Source of the DNA: Comamonas sp. lk
GTDB lineage: Bacteria; Pseudomonadota; Gammaproteobacteria; Burkholderiales; Burkholderiaceae_C
DNA: 64,000 bases
Reading direction: 5' to 3'
Assembly (NCBI GenBank): GCA_945925985.1
Contig: CAMELV010000018.1
Coordinates: 1-64,000, forward strand
Made by a program: the position numbers and the translations under genes. Under the pieces are notes generated by a model. It had not been told where the DNA came from. It saw only the letters and a list, made by a program, of their open reading frames with translations, and did no database searches. Of the stretch, positions 40,865 to 49,868 are shown one piece after another (positions within the stretch are counted from its first letter, which is position 1; every line of letters begins with the position of its first letter).

Positions 40865-41824
40865 ATGAGCAAGTCCATCAAGGTCGCGCTGGCTGGCGCC
40901 GGTGCCTTTGGCATCAAACATCTGGACGGTATCAAAAACATCGCTGGTGTGGAGGTGGTGTCACTGATCGGCCGTGAGCTCGACAAAACCCGTGAGGTCG
41001 CCGCCAAGTACGGCATCGGTCATGTGACCACCGACCTGACTGAGAGCCTGGCCTTGCCGGGGCTGGATGCGGTGATCTTGTGCACCCCCACCCAGATGCA
41101 TGCCGCCCAGACCGTGGCCTGTTTGAAGGCCGGTAAGCATGTCCAGGTGGAAATCCCCCTGGCCGACTCCCTGGCTGGCGCGCAGGAAGTGGTGGCCTGG
41201 CAACAAAAGACGGGTCTGGTGGCGATGTGCGGCCACACCCGCCGCTTCAACCCCAGCCACCAGCTTGTGAACCAAAAAATCCGGGCTGGGCAGTTCAACA
41301 TTCAGCAACTGGACGTACAGACCTATTTCTTTCGCCGCACCAACATGAATGCTCTGGGCCAGGCGCGCAGCTGGACCGACCACCTGCTGTGGCACCACGC
41401 GGCCCACACGGTCGACCTGTTTGCGTACCAGTGCGGTAGCCCGATCGTGAAGGCCAATGCCTTGCAAGGGCCGATTCACCCGTTGCTCGGCATTGCCATG
41501 GACATGAGCATCCAGCTGCAGGCCGCCAATGGCGCCATCTGCACCCTGAGCCTGAGCTTCAACAACGATGGCCCATTGGGCACCTTCTTCCGCTACATCG
41601 GCGACAGTGCGACCTACCTTGCGCGTTACGACGACCTGTTCACTGGCAAGGAAGAAAAGATCGACGTCAGCCAGGTGGCGGTGAGCATGAACGGTATCGA
41701 ACTGCAAGACCGCGAGTTTTTTGCCGCCATCCGCGAGCGCCGCGAGCCCAACAGCAGCGTGGCACAGGTGTTGGCCTGTTACCAGGTGCTGCAGGGGCTG
41801 GAGCGGCAGTTGTCTGGCAGCTGA
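40865..41824 (+). CDS. ligC: 4-carboxy-2-hydroxymuconate-6-semialdehyde dehydrogenase
   Basis: 319 aa, PmdC. An NADP-dependent Gfo/Idh/MocA-type dehydrogenase that oxidises the ring-cleavage product to 2-pyrone-4,6-dicarboxylate. The Rossmann loop is ALAGAGAFGIKH, with VQVEIPLADSL in place of the usual EKP motif, and the WHHAAHTVDLF segment in the substrate domain. Its start abuts the ligB stop. Confidence 0.93.
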   Translation: MSKSIKVALAGAGAFGIKHLDGIKNIAGVEVVSLIGRELDKTREVAAKYGIGHVTTDLTESLALPGLDAVILCTPTQMHAAQTVACLKAGKHVQVEIPLADSLAGAQEVVAWQQKTGLVAMCGHTRRFNPSHQLVNQKIRAGQFNIQQLDVQTYFFRRTNMNALGQARSWTDHLLWHHAAHTVDLFAYQCGSPIVKANALQGPIHPLLGIAMDMSIQLQAANGAICTLSLSFNNDGPLGTFFRYIGDSATYLARYDDLFTGKEEKIDVSQVAVSMNGIELQDREFFAAIRERREPNSSVAQVLACYQVLQGLERQLSGS

Positions 41825-41853
41825 GGCCCGGGTTCTGGCCAGGCCCGGCATCG

Positions 41854-42846
41854 TCAGTTTTTCTCGATGCCGACTTCCTTGATGAGTTGCCCCCAGCGCT
41901 GGTAGGCGTCGCGGGTGATTTTGTCCAGTTCTTCGGGTGTGGAAGACTCTGAGGTGTAGGCCCCGGTTTTAAAATTCTCTTTCACGCTGTTCTGACTGTG
42001 TGAGTCGACCAGCGCCGCATTGAGTTTCTTGACGATGGCCGGTGGCATATTTGCTGGGCCGTACCAGCCCAGGAAACTTGTCAGATCCAGGTTCTTGAGG
42101 CCAAACTCTGCCAAGGTGGGTACATCCGGCATGAGGGGGGTTCGCTTGGGTGCACCCACCGCCAGAATTTTGGCTTTGCCGCTCTGCGCGTAGCCGATAC
42201 CCGCTGCGGCCGAGCTGAAGGCAATTTGCACACGCCCGTTGTACAGGTCTGGTGCCACCTCCGCGCCGCCTTTGTAGGGCACGTGCACCAGGTCGGTCAG
42301 CCCGCTCTGATTGGCAAAAATTTGCCCAAAAATATGGGCAGAGGTCCCCACGCCAAATGAGGCGTAGCTCAACTTCCCAGGATTGGCCTTGCCGTAGGCG
42401 ATCAGTTCACGCACATTGTTGACGCCCAAACTGCTGCTCACCACCAAGACCAACGGCCCCTGTGCGCCCATGGAAATGGGGGTGAAATCCTTGAACGGAT
42501 CGAAGGTCACGGCCTTGAGGGTGTGGGGAATCTGGGCCAACGTTGACGACGCACTGTAGAAAATCGTGTAACCGTCCGGCGCCGCCTTGATCAGCTCCTG
42601 TGCCGCCAGCAGGGTTCCGGCACCGGGGCGGTTTTCGACAATCACCGGCGTTCCTAACAGCTCGGACAAGCGTGGGGTCACGGCGCGGGCCTGGGCATCC
42701 ACACCAATGCCGGGCGGGAACCCGACGATGACCCGGATGGCTTTGCCCTTGATCGGGAACTCTTGCGCTTGCACGCCCAGGGCGGCCAGCCCAAATAGCA
42801 GGGCTGGCAGCAGGCGACGTCTGATGGTACGAGTGAATGTGGTCAT
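41854..42846 (-). CDS. Bug family receptor, copy 1
   Basis: 330 aa from ATG 42846. A signal peptide ends around VQAQEF. The mature part has GFPPGIGVDAQARAV and the SASSTLAQ ligand region. It is clearly a paralogue of the gene at 44564-45541, sharing long identical phrases such as EFPIKGK, GIGVDAQARAVTP and SFLGWYGPAN. No TctA/TctB permease is encoded in this window. It is the last gene of the minus-strand operon. Confidence 0.87.
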   Translation of the reverse strand: MTTFTRTIRRRLLPALLFGLAALGVQAQEFPIKGKAIRVIVGFPPGIGVDAQARAVTPRLSELLGTPVIVENRPGAGTLLAAQELIKAAPDGYTIFYSASSTLAQIPHTLKAVTFDPFKDFTPISMGAQGPLVLVVSSSLGVNNVRELIAYGKANPGKLSYASFGVGTSAHIFGQIFANQSGLTDLVHVPYKGGAEVAPDLYNGRVQIAFSSAAAGIGYAQSGKAKILAVGAPKRTPLMPDVPTLAEFGLKNLDLTSFLGWYGPANMPPAIVKKLNAALVDSHSQNSVKENFKTGAYTSESSTPEELDKITRDAYQRWGQLIKEVGIEKN

Positions 42847-42896
42847 GACAATGCTCCTCTTGAGTTGGTGTGGTTGCAAAAACTTGGTGGACGTCT

Positions 42897-44525
42897 TCAG
42901 CGCCCGCTGGCCGATCGCTGGATGGCTTCAGCGGCTTTCTCGGCAATCATCAAGGTCGGCCAGGCGGTATTGCCGGAAACAAGTGTTGGCATGACGGAGG
43001 CGTCACAGACCCGCAGCCCCGCCACACCATGCACCTTGAGGTCGGCAGCGACGACCGACTGGGCGTCTGCCGCCAGCCCCATGCGGGCGGTGCCGGCGGG
43101 GTGAAAAATTGAGGCGCAGTTCTCGCGGAAAACTTGCAGCAGCCCCGCGCGGTCTGAATCGTGGATTTGATCGCCCGCCCAGTTCTCGCGCGGTGCGTAA
43201 GGCTTCAAGGCATCCTGGCGCATGATGCGGCGCGTGGTGCGGATGCTGTCCACAGCCACTTGCTGGTCACGCTCGGTTTGCAGGTAGTTGTGCGTTAACA
43301 GAGGCGCGGCTGCGGCGTCCTTGGACGCCAGGCGAACCTGCCCTCGGCTGCTGGGTTGCAGGTCGTAAGAGATCATCGTGACGCCAGGGTAGGGGTCAAA
43401 CACCTTGCCCATGTTGGTCCGCGAAAACGCCAACACGTTGTAGGCCAGATCGGGGCGCTTTAGCCCTGGGCGCGAGTGGGTAAACAGGCCGACCTGGCAG
43501 GGGGCCATGGTCAAGGGGCCCTGGCGCAAAGTCAAAAATTTCGCCAGCATAAGCAGAGTGCGCCAGCGAGAATTCATGTGCCTGTTCAGTGTGTCAGCGC
43601 CGTCAATTTGATAGCGGATCGCCACTTGCAGGTGATCCTGCAGGTTGGCCCCAACGCCCGGGATGTCGCGACACAAGGGAATGCCGAGCGCCTGCAGGTG
43701 CGCGGCCGGGCCCAGCCCGGACCGCATGAGCAGGGCCGGTGAGGCATAAGCGCCCGCGCACAGCAGCACCTCCGCGGAGGCCAAGGCAAGGCGGAGCCCC
43801 CCCGGATGGTGGTAGTGGACGCCCACGGCACGCCCGTCGCGTATTTCCAGGCGATCTGCCACGGTCTGAGTTCTGATGCACAGGTTGGGGCGGCTTTTGA
43901 TCGGCTTTAAAAAAGCGTCCGCAGCGCTCCAGCGCAGTCCCTGGCTTTGGCTGACATGGATCGGGCCCACCCCGTCGGCATCGCCCCGGTTGAAGTCATC
44001 GCAATACGGAATGCCCGCTTGTTGCGCAGCCTGACTGATGCGGTCGTTGATGGGCCAGTGCACGCGTGCCTGGTCGACACGCCATTCGCCCTGGGTGGCG
44101 TGTGCTGCGCTGTCACCAGCAAAAAAATCTTCGTGCCGCTTGAAGTAGGGCAGCACATCGTCCCACCCCCAGCTTGGTAGGCCACCATCACGCCAAGCGT
44201 CGTAATCTGCCCGGTGGCCGCGTATGGCCACCATGCCGTTGATGGCGGTGGAGCCGCCCAGCACCTTACCGCGTGGGAGTTTCACGCGCCGTCCCACCAG
44301 TCCGGCCTCGGCTTCAGTTTCCCAGCACCAATCAAAGCGCGGGTTGCCAATGGTGTTGCGGTAGCCCACCGGCACGCGAAACCAAAGCGAACGGTCGGCC
44401 TCACCCGCCTCGAGCAGCAGCACGCGGTGCCTTGGGTTGCTGGAGAGGCGGTTGGCCAGCAGGCAGCCGGCAGCGCCGGCCCCGACGATGACATAGTCAA
44501 ACGACTCTGACGCTTCTGCCGACAT
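42897..44525 (-). CDS. GMC family oxidoreductase
   Basis: 542 aa. The FAD-binding loop is VIVGAGAAGCLLANRL. The GMC signatures KVLGGSTAINGMVAIRG and the C-terminal catalytic His in IFHPAGTARMG are present. It oxidises an alcohol group of an unknown substrate. It resembles choline-dehydrogenase-like GMC enzymes of catabolic operons. It lies between the two paralogous Bug receptors in one operon. Confidence 0.88.
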   Translation of the reverse strand: MSAEASESFDYVIVGAGAAGCLLANRLSSNPRHRVLLLEAGEADRSLWFRVPVGYRNTIGNPRFDWCWETEAEAGLVGRRVKLPRGKVLGGSTAINGMVAIRGHRADYDAWRDGGLPSWGWDDVLPYFKRHEDFFAGDSAAHATQGEWRVDQARVHWPINDRISQAAQQAGIPYCDDFNRGDADGVGPIHVSQSQGLRWSAADAFLKPIKSRPNLCIRTQTVADRLEIRDGRAVGVHYHHPGGLRLALASAEVLLCAGAYASPALLMRSGLGPAAHLQALGIPLCRDIPGVGANLQDHLQVAIRYQIDGADTLNRHMNSRWRTLLMLAKFLTLRQGPLTMAPCQVGLFTHSRPGLKRPDLAYNVLAFSRTNMGKVFDPYPGVTMISYDLQPSSRGQVRLASKDAAAAPLLTHNYLQTERDQQVAVDSIRTTRRIMRQDALKPYAPRENWAGDQIHDSDRAGLLQVFRENCASIFHPAGTARMGLAADAQSVVAADLKVHGVAGLRVCDASVMPTLVSGNTAWPTLMIAEKAAEAIQRSASGR

Positions 44526-44563
44526 GTCAGGGCTCGGGCGGCGTGGCTTGTTCGGCGGTCTGG

Positions 44564-45541
44564 CTATTGCTTCTCAATACCTGCCTGCTGGACCAGAACA
44601 CCCCATTTACCCAGGGCTTCAGCGCCCAGGGTGGCCAGGTCTTGCGGGGTTGACCAGTCGGCGGTGTAGGCGCCGGTTTTGAAGAAGTCTTTGACCGAAT
44701 CCTGAGCCAAAGCGATTTTCAGTGCGTCGTTGAGCTTTTTGACTACGGCAGGGTTCAGGTTAGCCGGACCATACCAGCCCAGAAAGCTGGTTATGTCCAG
44801 GTTTTTGAGCCCTTGCTCAGTGAGGGTAGGCACGTCTGGCATGAAAGGGTTCCGCTCCGGGGATGCCACGCCCAACAGCTTCACCTTACCGGATTTTGCG
44901 TTCTGAATTGCTGCAGGTGCTGCGTCGAACGCCAACAGAAGTCGTCCACCCAGCAGGTCTTGAGCCATATCCGAGCCGCCCTTGTAGGGGATGTGCACCA
45001 TGTCGGTCAAGCCGGTCTGGGTGGCAAAAATCTGGCCAAAAATATGTGCGGAAGAGCCAATCCCGAATGAGCCGTAGTTCAGTTTGCCCGGGTTCTTTTT
45101 GCCATAGGCGACCAGTTCGGCGACGTTCTTGACACCCAGTTCGGTATTTACAACCAAGACCAAGGGACCACGTGCGCCCAAGGAAATCGGCGTGAAGTCC
45201 TTGATCGGGTCGTAGGTGGCGGCCTTCAGGGTATGGGGGTTTTGAGCCATCGTGGTCGAGGCGCTGTAATAGATCGTGTGACCATCTGGTACCGCCTTGA
45301 TGACCTCTTGCGAGGCGATGATCGTGCCCGCTCCTGGCTTGTTGTCGATGACCACTGGCACCCCCAGCAGTTCAGCCAGCTTAGGTGTGACAGCACGCGC
45401 CTGGGCATCTACCCCAATACCAGGGGGAAACGCCACCACCACGCGGATGGGCTTGCCCTTGATGGGGAACTCCTGGGCCAATGCGGCCGCTGCCGTGAGC
45501 GCGATGGCAGCGCCGGCCAGAACTCGAACCAATGTCTTCAT
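44564..45541 (-). CDS. Bug family receptor, copy 2
   Basis: 325 aa. A signal peptide ends at AALAQEF. The Bug fold contains AFPPGIGVDAQARAV. It is a paralogue of copy 1, which lies on the other side of the GMC gene. The two probably bind related carboxylates; one may have arisen by duplication together with or around the GMC gene. Confidence 0.87.
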   Translation of the reverse strand: MKTLVRVLAGAAIALTAAAALAQEFPIKGKPIRVVVAFPPGIGVDAQARAVTPKLAELLGVPVVIDNKPGAGTIIASQEVIKAVPDGHTIYYSASTTMAQNPHTLKAATYDPIKDFTPISLGARGPLVLVVNTELGVKNVAELVAYGKKNPGKLNYGSFGIGSSAHIFGQIFATQTGLTDMVHIPYKGGSDMAQDLLGGRLLLAFDAAPAAIQNAKSGKVKLLGVASPERNPFMPDVPTLTEQGLKNLDITSFLGWYGPANLNPAVVKKLNDALKIALAQDSVKDFFKTGAYTADWSTPQDLATLGAEALGKWGVLVQQAGIEKQ

Positions 45542-45599
45542 ATCAATTGCCTTTCAAAAAAACACACAAAAAATAGGTTGGGGGAAGGAATCTGATGCG

Positions 45600-47282
45600 T
45601 CACTCGGTCTTGATGAGCACGGCACCCTTGCCGGTCGGGCTCACGTTGGCGCGGTAGATTTGCAGCCAGCCGGTGTCGTGCAGCGGGGGCGTAGAGCGCC
45701 ATGCCGCCCGCCGTTCGCTCCACTCTCCCTCGGTGATTTGCAGATCCACGCGCTGGGTGTCCAGATCGATGCAGATGCTGTCACCGTCCTTCACCATAGC
45801 GAGAGGGCCACCTGTGGCCGCTTCTGGCGAGAGTTCGGCCAACACCAGGCCTTTGCAAACCAGGCCGGACAAATGTCCATCAGTGAGCATGGCCACTTCT
45901 TCTCCAAGGCCCATGCCGTCCAGCGCAAACACCACCCGCGACGCGCCGCCGCCCATGGCTGGGCCGCCACAGACGCCGGCGCCACGCATCACGACGACTT
46001 GCCCGGGCTGCACCACGCCATCACGGATAGCGGCCAAGGCCGTGTCGGAGGTGGAAAAACAAATGGCGGGACCCACAAACTGCCGGCGAGTACGCTCGAC
46101 GATGCCGGTCTTGACAATGGCGCAGTCAGGCGCCAGATTGCCGCGCAGGATCATGATGGCCGGGCGGCTGGACACCGGGTCGGTCATGGGCCGAATCACG
46201 GCCGCGTTGGTCACAACCGCATGGGCCAACTCCTGGCCAACTGTCAGGCCGGATACCGTCATGGGCGCCTGGTGAACCAGTGCTTGCAGTTGCTTCATCA
46301 AAGCACGGCTGCCGCCCGCGGCTTCAAACTCCTCGATGGTCCTGTCGCCCACAGGTCGGATCGCTGACAGGACCGGGACTTGGGCAGACAGCCGCTCGAA
46401 CATGCCATAGACATCAATGTTCAAGCTGGCTTCGGTAGCGATGGCCTGAAGGTGCTTGACGCAGTTGATCGAGCCCCCGACTGCCAGCACGGCCATGACG
46501 GCATTCTCGAAGGCCTCGGGGCTCAGGATGTCGCGGGGCTTGAGGTCATCCAGCACCATTTGCACGATGCGGGCGCCCGCGCGCCGAACATCGTTCATCA
46601 TCGCTTCGCTCATGGCTGCTACCGGCGTGCTGCCCGACAGTGCCATGCCGAGCGCTTCGGTGGCAATGTGCATGGAATTGGCCGTACCCATGCCAGAGCA
46701 CACCCCTGGGCTGCGAATGGCCTCCCGGCTCATGCCGACCAGTTCTTCATTGTCGAGATGCCCTGTCAGAGCATGCATGGCACCAATGAAAATCTCTTCG
46801 ATGTCGACATGTTTGCCCTTGTACTCGCCGCTGGCCTGGTAGCCACAGGGCACGATCAGGGACGGAATGTTCAGACGGGCCGCTGCCATGATTTGACCCG
46901 GCACGGTTTTGTCACAGGAAGCCAGGCAGACCATGCCATCCAGCTGGGCCCCCTCGACGGCCACTTCAATGTCGTTGGTGACCAGATCGCGCGAGGCCAA
47001 GATATAGCCGCCACGCGCGCCGGCACCGGTAATGAAGTCGCTGGGTGCGCAGGTCCGTATTTCGAACGGAATGGCGCCGGCATCCCGAATTGCCTGTTTG
47101 ATCACCACAGACACCCGGTCCAAATGGCTGAAGCAACTGGCCAATTCTGAAGATGAATTGACCACCGCGATTTTGGGCTTTTCACAGTCGGCTTCTGAGA
47201 GGCCCAGTGCTTGCCACTGGGCATTTCGCACCGACCACAGGTAGGAACCACGAGGAAAGTTGCTGCGCAAGGGGCGGGTCAT
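45600..47282 (-). CDS. IlvD/Edd family dehydratase
   Basis: 560 aa from the start MTRPLRSNFPRG; upstream codons to 47369 are not conserved. Cluster cysteines lie in CLASCDKTVPG and PGVCSGMGTANSM. The family dehydrates 2,3-dihydroxy acids or sugar acids using an Fe-S cluster. It is closer in feel to sugar-acid dehydratases (arabinonate or xylonate type) than to biosynthetic IlvD. Its place beside aconitase X suggests two dehydrations in one pathway. Confidence 0.85.
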   Translation of the reverse strand: MTRPLRSNFPRGSYLWSVRNAQWQALGLSEADCEKPKIAVVNSSSELASCFSHLDRVSVVIKQAIRDAGAIPFEIRTCAPSDFITGAGARGGYILASRDLVTNDIEVAVEGAQLDGMVCLASCDKTVPGQIMAAARLNIPSLIVPCGYQASGEYKGKHVDIEEIFIGAMHALTGHLDNEELVGMSREAIRSPGVCSGMGTANSMHIATEALGMALSGSTPVAAMSEAMMNDVRRAGARIVQMVLDDLKPRDILSPEAFENAVMAVLAVGGSINCVKHLQAIATEASLNIDVYGMFERLSAQVPVLSAIRPVGDRTIEEFEAAGGSRALMKQLQALVHQAPMTVSGLTVGQELAHAVVTNAAVIRPMTDPVSSRPAIMILRGNLAPDCAIVKTGIVERTRRQFVGPAICFSTSDTALAAIRDGVVQPGQVVVMRGAGVCGGPAMGGGASRVVFALDGMGLGEEVAMLTDGHLSGLVCKGLVLAELSPEAATGGPLAMVKDGDSICIDLDTQRVDLQITEGEWSERRAAWRSTPPLHDTGWLQIYRANVSPTGKGAVLIKTE

Positions 47283-47304
47283 ATTGGTTGCTTTCAAATG
47301 CGTT

Positions 47305-47739
47305 TCAGTTGGCTGTATCGGTCGCCGAAGCGGGCTGGACTTCGACCCAGCCTTCGTCGGCGTTGACATTTACCCAATCGCCGGTAGCGATGTGGGTCAA
47401 GGGGTCCAGGTCAAAATCTGTCATGGCGGGGGCGTGCGTCACCACCGCGCCCAGGGCAATTTTGGTCGTCATGTGGGTAAAGATGAAGGCCGCGGGTGCG
47501 GTTCCCATCAGTCGGCACATGTGGAAGGTGTTGGACCAGCCCGACGAGCCTTTGGCGCCTGGGAACACCAGCACGCGGCCCTTGAATGACTGCCCACGCA
47601 GGGGGTGATGCGTTTCAATGATGGTGCCTGTTCGCGGGTCGACGCCGCCCCAGCCAGAGATAAAGGCCGTGGTCACCAGGGCCAGCCCCTCAGACTCGCC
47701 GCCCACCACTTTTCTGCCGCGCAACATCACGTTGCTCAT
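47305..47739 (-). CDS. Aconitase X swivel subunit (DUF126)
   Basis: 144 aa. The family phrases RGRKVVGGESEG, HHPLRGQSFKGRVLVFPGAKGSSGWS and ALGAVVTH are present. It corresponds to the small subunit of two-component AcnX enzymes. It overlaps the large subunit by four bases (ATGA), as expected for an obligate complex. Confidence 0.88.
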   Translation of the reverse strand: MSNVMLRGRKVVGGESEGLALVTTAFISGWGGVDPRTGTIIETHHPLRGQSFKGRVLVFPGAKGSSGWSNTFHMCRLMGTAPAAFIFTHMTTKIALGAVVTHAPAMTDFDLDPLTHIATGDWVNVNADEGWVEVQPASATDTAN

Positions 47740-49028
47740 GCCAAACCGCCTTCCCAGCGCCCGGTACAGGCCGCGTTGACGCAGTCCTGCGTGGTGCCAA
47801 ACCAGGCTTGAACGCCCAGAATGGCCGGCAGGTAATGGGCCTGCTTGGCTGAATCTAAAGCCACCACCTGCGTGCCCTTTGGCACGGCCCGACTCATGGC
47901 CGAGCAGCTGTCGCTCATCATGATGCCCCCCGCGGCCTCGATGATGCGGGTGTAGCCATTCTGGTCGGCCAGTGTCTTGATGGCTCGGGGTGTGAACACC
48001 CAGAGCTCACAGTTGTCGTGGACTTTGCGGCCCTCGATCATCCGTGCCAGTTCCCACAGCTGCTCGATGTTGTAGTGCGGGCAGCCCAGCATCACATAGT
48101 CGACATCGCGGCTGTTGCCGTTGGCATTGAGCCGCTCATAGGTGGCGCGTCGTTCTCGTGCGCCGTAGTGGATGACCTCCTGCGGCCGCCGTTGCCCGAA
48201 CGCCATCTCCAGGGTCTGAGCCTCTGGGGTGATGCCGACGATGTGGTACAGCTCTACGCCGCCAGACGATGAGGCAGAGGCGCCAAAATGCTTGAGCTGG
48301 GTCAGCCCCGGTACCCGAGCCAGCGGATGTTGCGGCGACAGCACCGGGATTTGATCCTTCACTTGATCGCCGATGAAGTAGCCCAGCAGGCCCCATTCAG
48401 AGGTGCCCTCGATCGCCATGTCCAGCTCTACCAGATGGGTGCCTAAGCGATTGGCCGGCAGGTGGTAACCCCAGTAGGGAATGCGCTCGGTGAGCATGGC
48501 CGCGCCCGTACTTTCTCGGCCTTCAGTGTTGGTGCGTGCCCCCAGCACCGAATTGCAATAAATCACAGCCGACGACTCCATCCAGGCGCAGTGCTCGCCC
48601 CGTGTGGGCACGTTGCCCACCTGGTAGGGCGTGCAGGTGTTGAGCAATTGCACCCCCAGGCCCGCCGTAAAGCGCTCGCCAGTCTTGTAAAAACGAATGG
48701 TCTCTTCGTTCACGTCCATTCGCGTAGGCTGTTCCGGGTCGAAGCCCAATTGCAGGTGGCTGCTGAACGCACGTACTGGCGGAATGCTCACCACTTGCTC
48801 GCTGTCGAGGTTGAACTCAGAAAACACCGCATCCATCCCGCCACGGGCCTGGGCAAAGTCCCGCATGAACGGGGTGGTAGCGCCGACGGTGCCGCAAACA
48901 TTGCGGGTTTCAACCAGACGTTCGGCGCCCAGGGCCTCGCCGTAACGCACCAGCAAGTCCATGGCCCGGCCGATGGCCGGACCTTGGTCTCCTTGCAGCA
49001 TGGATTGTTCGATATCGCTTAGCTTCAT
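47736..49028 (-). CDS. Aconitase X catalytic subunit
   Basis: 430 aa. The AcnX large subunit, with GPAIGRAMDLLVRYGEALGA, TCTPYQVGNVPTRGEHCAW and cluster cysteines including the one in LGCPHYN. Known bacterial AcnX enzymes dehydrate cis-3-hydroxy-L-proline; archaeal ones act on mevalonate 5-phosphate. No proline-pathway reductase is nearby here, so the substrate may differ. The start overlaps the IclR gene by four bases. Confidence 0.87.
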   Translation of the reverse strand: MKLSDIEQSMLQGDQGPAIGRAMDLLVRYGEALGAERLVETRNVCGTVGATTPFMRDFAQARGGMDAVFSEFNLDSEQVVSIPPVRAFSSHLQLGFDPEQPTRMDVNEETIRFYKTGERFTAGLGVQLLNTCTPYQVGNVPTRGEHCAWMESSAVIYCNSVLGARTNTEGRESTGAAMLTERIPYWGYHLPANRLGTHLVELDMAIEGTSEWGLLGYFIGDQVKDQIPVLSPQHPLARVPGLTQLKHFGASASSSGGVELYHIVGITPEAQTLEMAFGQRRPQEVIHYGARERRATYERLNANGNSRDVDYVMLGCPHYNIEQLWELARMIEGRKVHDNCELWVFTPRAIKTLADQNGYTRIIEAAGGIMMSDSCSAMSRAVPKGTQVVALDSAKQAHYLPAILGVQAWFGTTQDCVNAACTGRWEGGLA

Positions 49029-49843
49029 ACAGCACTCGCCTTGTTCGTTTCGATCAGGTGGCCCCCCATGGCCTGCGCCAGTGCACGGGTCAAGCCGGTC
49101 AGTCGGGGGACGATCTCGTCAATCAATCGGCTTTCAGAAAACCGGAACGCGGCACCGCCACAGTTCACAGAAAAAACCTCACCGGTCGGGCCGCGTAAGG
49201 GCATCGAGACCGAGTTGATATCTGGGTGAAAAGTGCCCAGCGAGACGCAGTAGCCAGTTTTCTGGGCCGCAGCCAGTGCTAACCGGAGTTGCTCGCCCAC
49301 CGCGGGCCAAGCCCCGGCATGCCGATGACGCAATTGGTCCAGCAGCTGATCGCGAACCGGCTGTTCGACGCCCGACAAATAGGCGCGCCCCAAGGCAGAG
49401 GTGGCCAGCGGTGTGCGGGTACCGGTGTCCACCCGTGCGGACAGCATGGAGGCGGTGGCCCGGCAGGCTTCGATGACCACCATCTCCAAGCCATCCCTCA
49501 AGGCCAGGTAGAGCGAGCCTTGGGTTTCGTCAGCCAGAGGCTGCATCCATTGACGGAACAGACCCCGCTGGTCTATGCCTGCCAGGAAAGCGTGGGACAG
49601 CGACACCAGCCCTGGGCCCAGGGAGTAACGGTCACCCGCGACCGTCAAACGCATCAGCCCAAGAACGCACAGCGTCGCTGCCAGCCGGATCACCGTGGGG
49701 CGCGGAATACCCGTGAGGTTCGCCAGTTCGGCCGCACTCAGGCTGACTGTCTGCTCGTTAAAGCAATGCAGCAGTTTGACGCCACGCTCTAGCGCACTGA
49801 CGGTGTCTGTGCGGCTGGCCTCTGATGCCTGTTGCGTGCTCAT
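49025..49843 (-). CDS. IclR family regulator
   Basis: 272 aa. The N-terminal helix-turn-helix (about 15-75) contains SAAELANLTGIPRPTVIRLAATL. The C-terminal effector domain has the family's FHPDINSVSMPLRGPTGEVF. It sits inside the operon between the FAD oxidoreductase and AcnX genes. It is the obvious candidate to bind the palindrome at 51327-51369 at the operon head. Confidence 0.85.
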   Translation of the reverse strand: MSTQQASEASRTDTVSALERGVKLLHCFNEQTVSLSAAELANLTGIPRPTVIRLAATLCVLGLMRLTVAGDRYSLGPGLVSLSHAFLAGIDQRGLFRQWMQPLADETQGSLYLALRDGLEMVVIEACRATASMLSARVDTGTRTPLATSALGRAYLSGVEQPVRDQLLDQLRHRHAGAWPAVGEQLRLALAAAQKTGYCVSLGTFHPDINSVSMPLRGPTGEVFSVNCGGAAFRFSESRLIDEIVPRLTGLTRALAQAMGGHLIETNKASAV

Positions 49844-49868
49844 GTGTTAGCCCGTGACCCGGCTTGGA

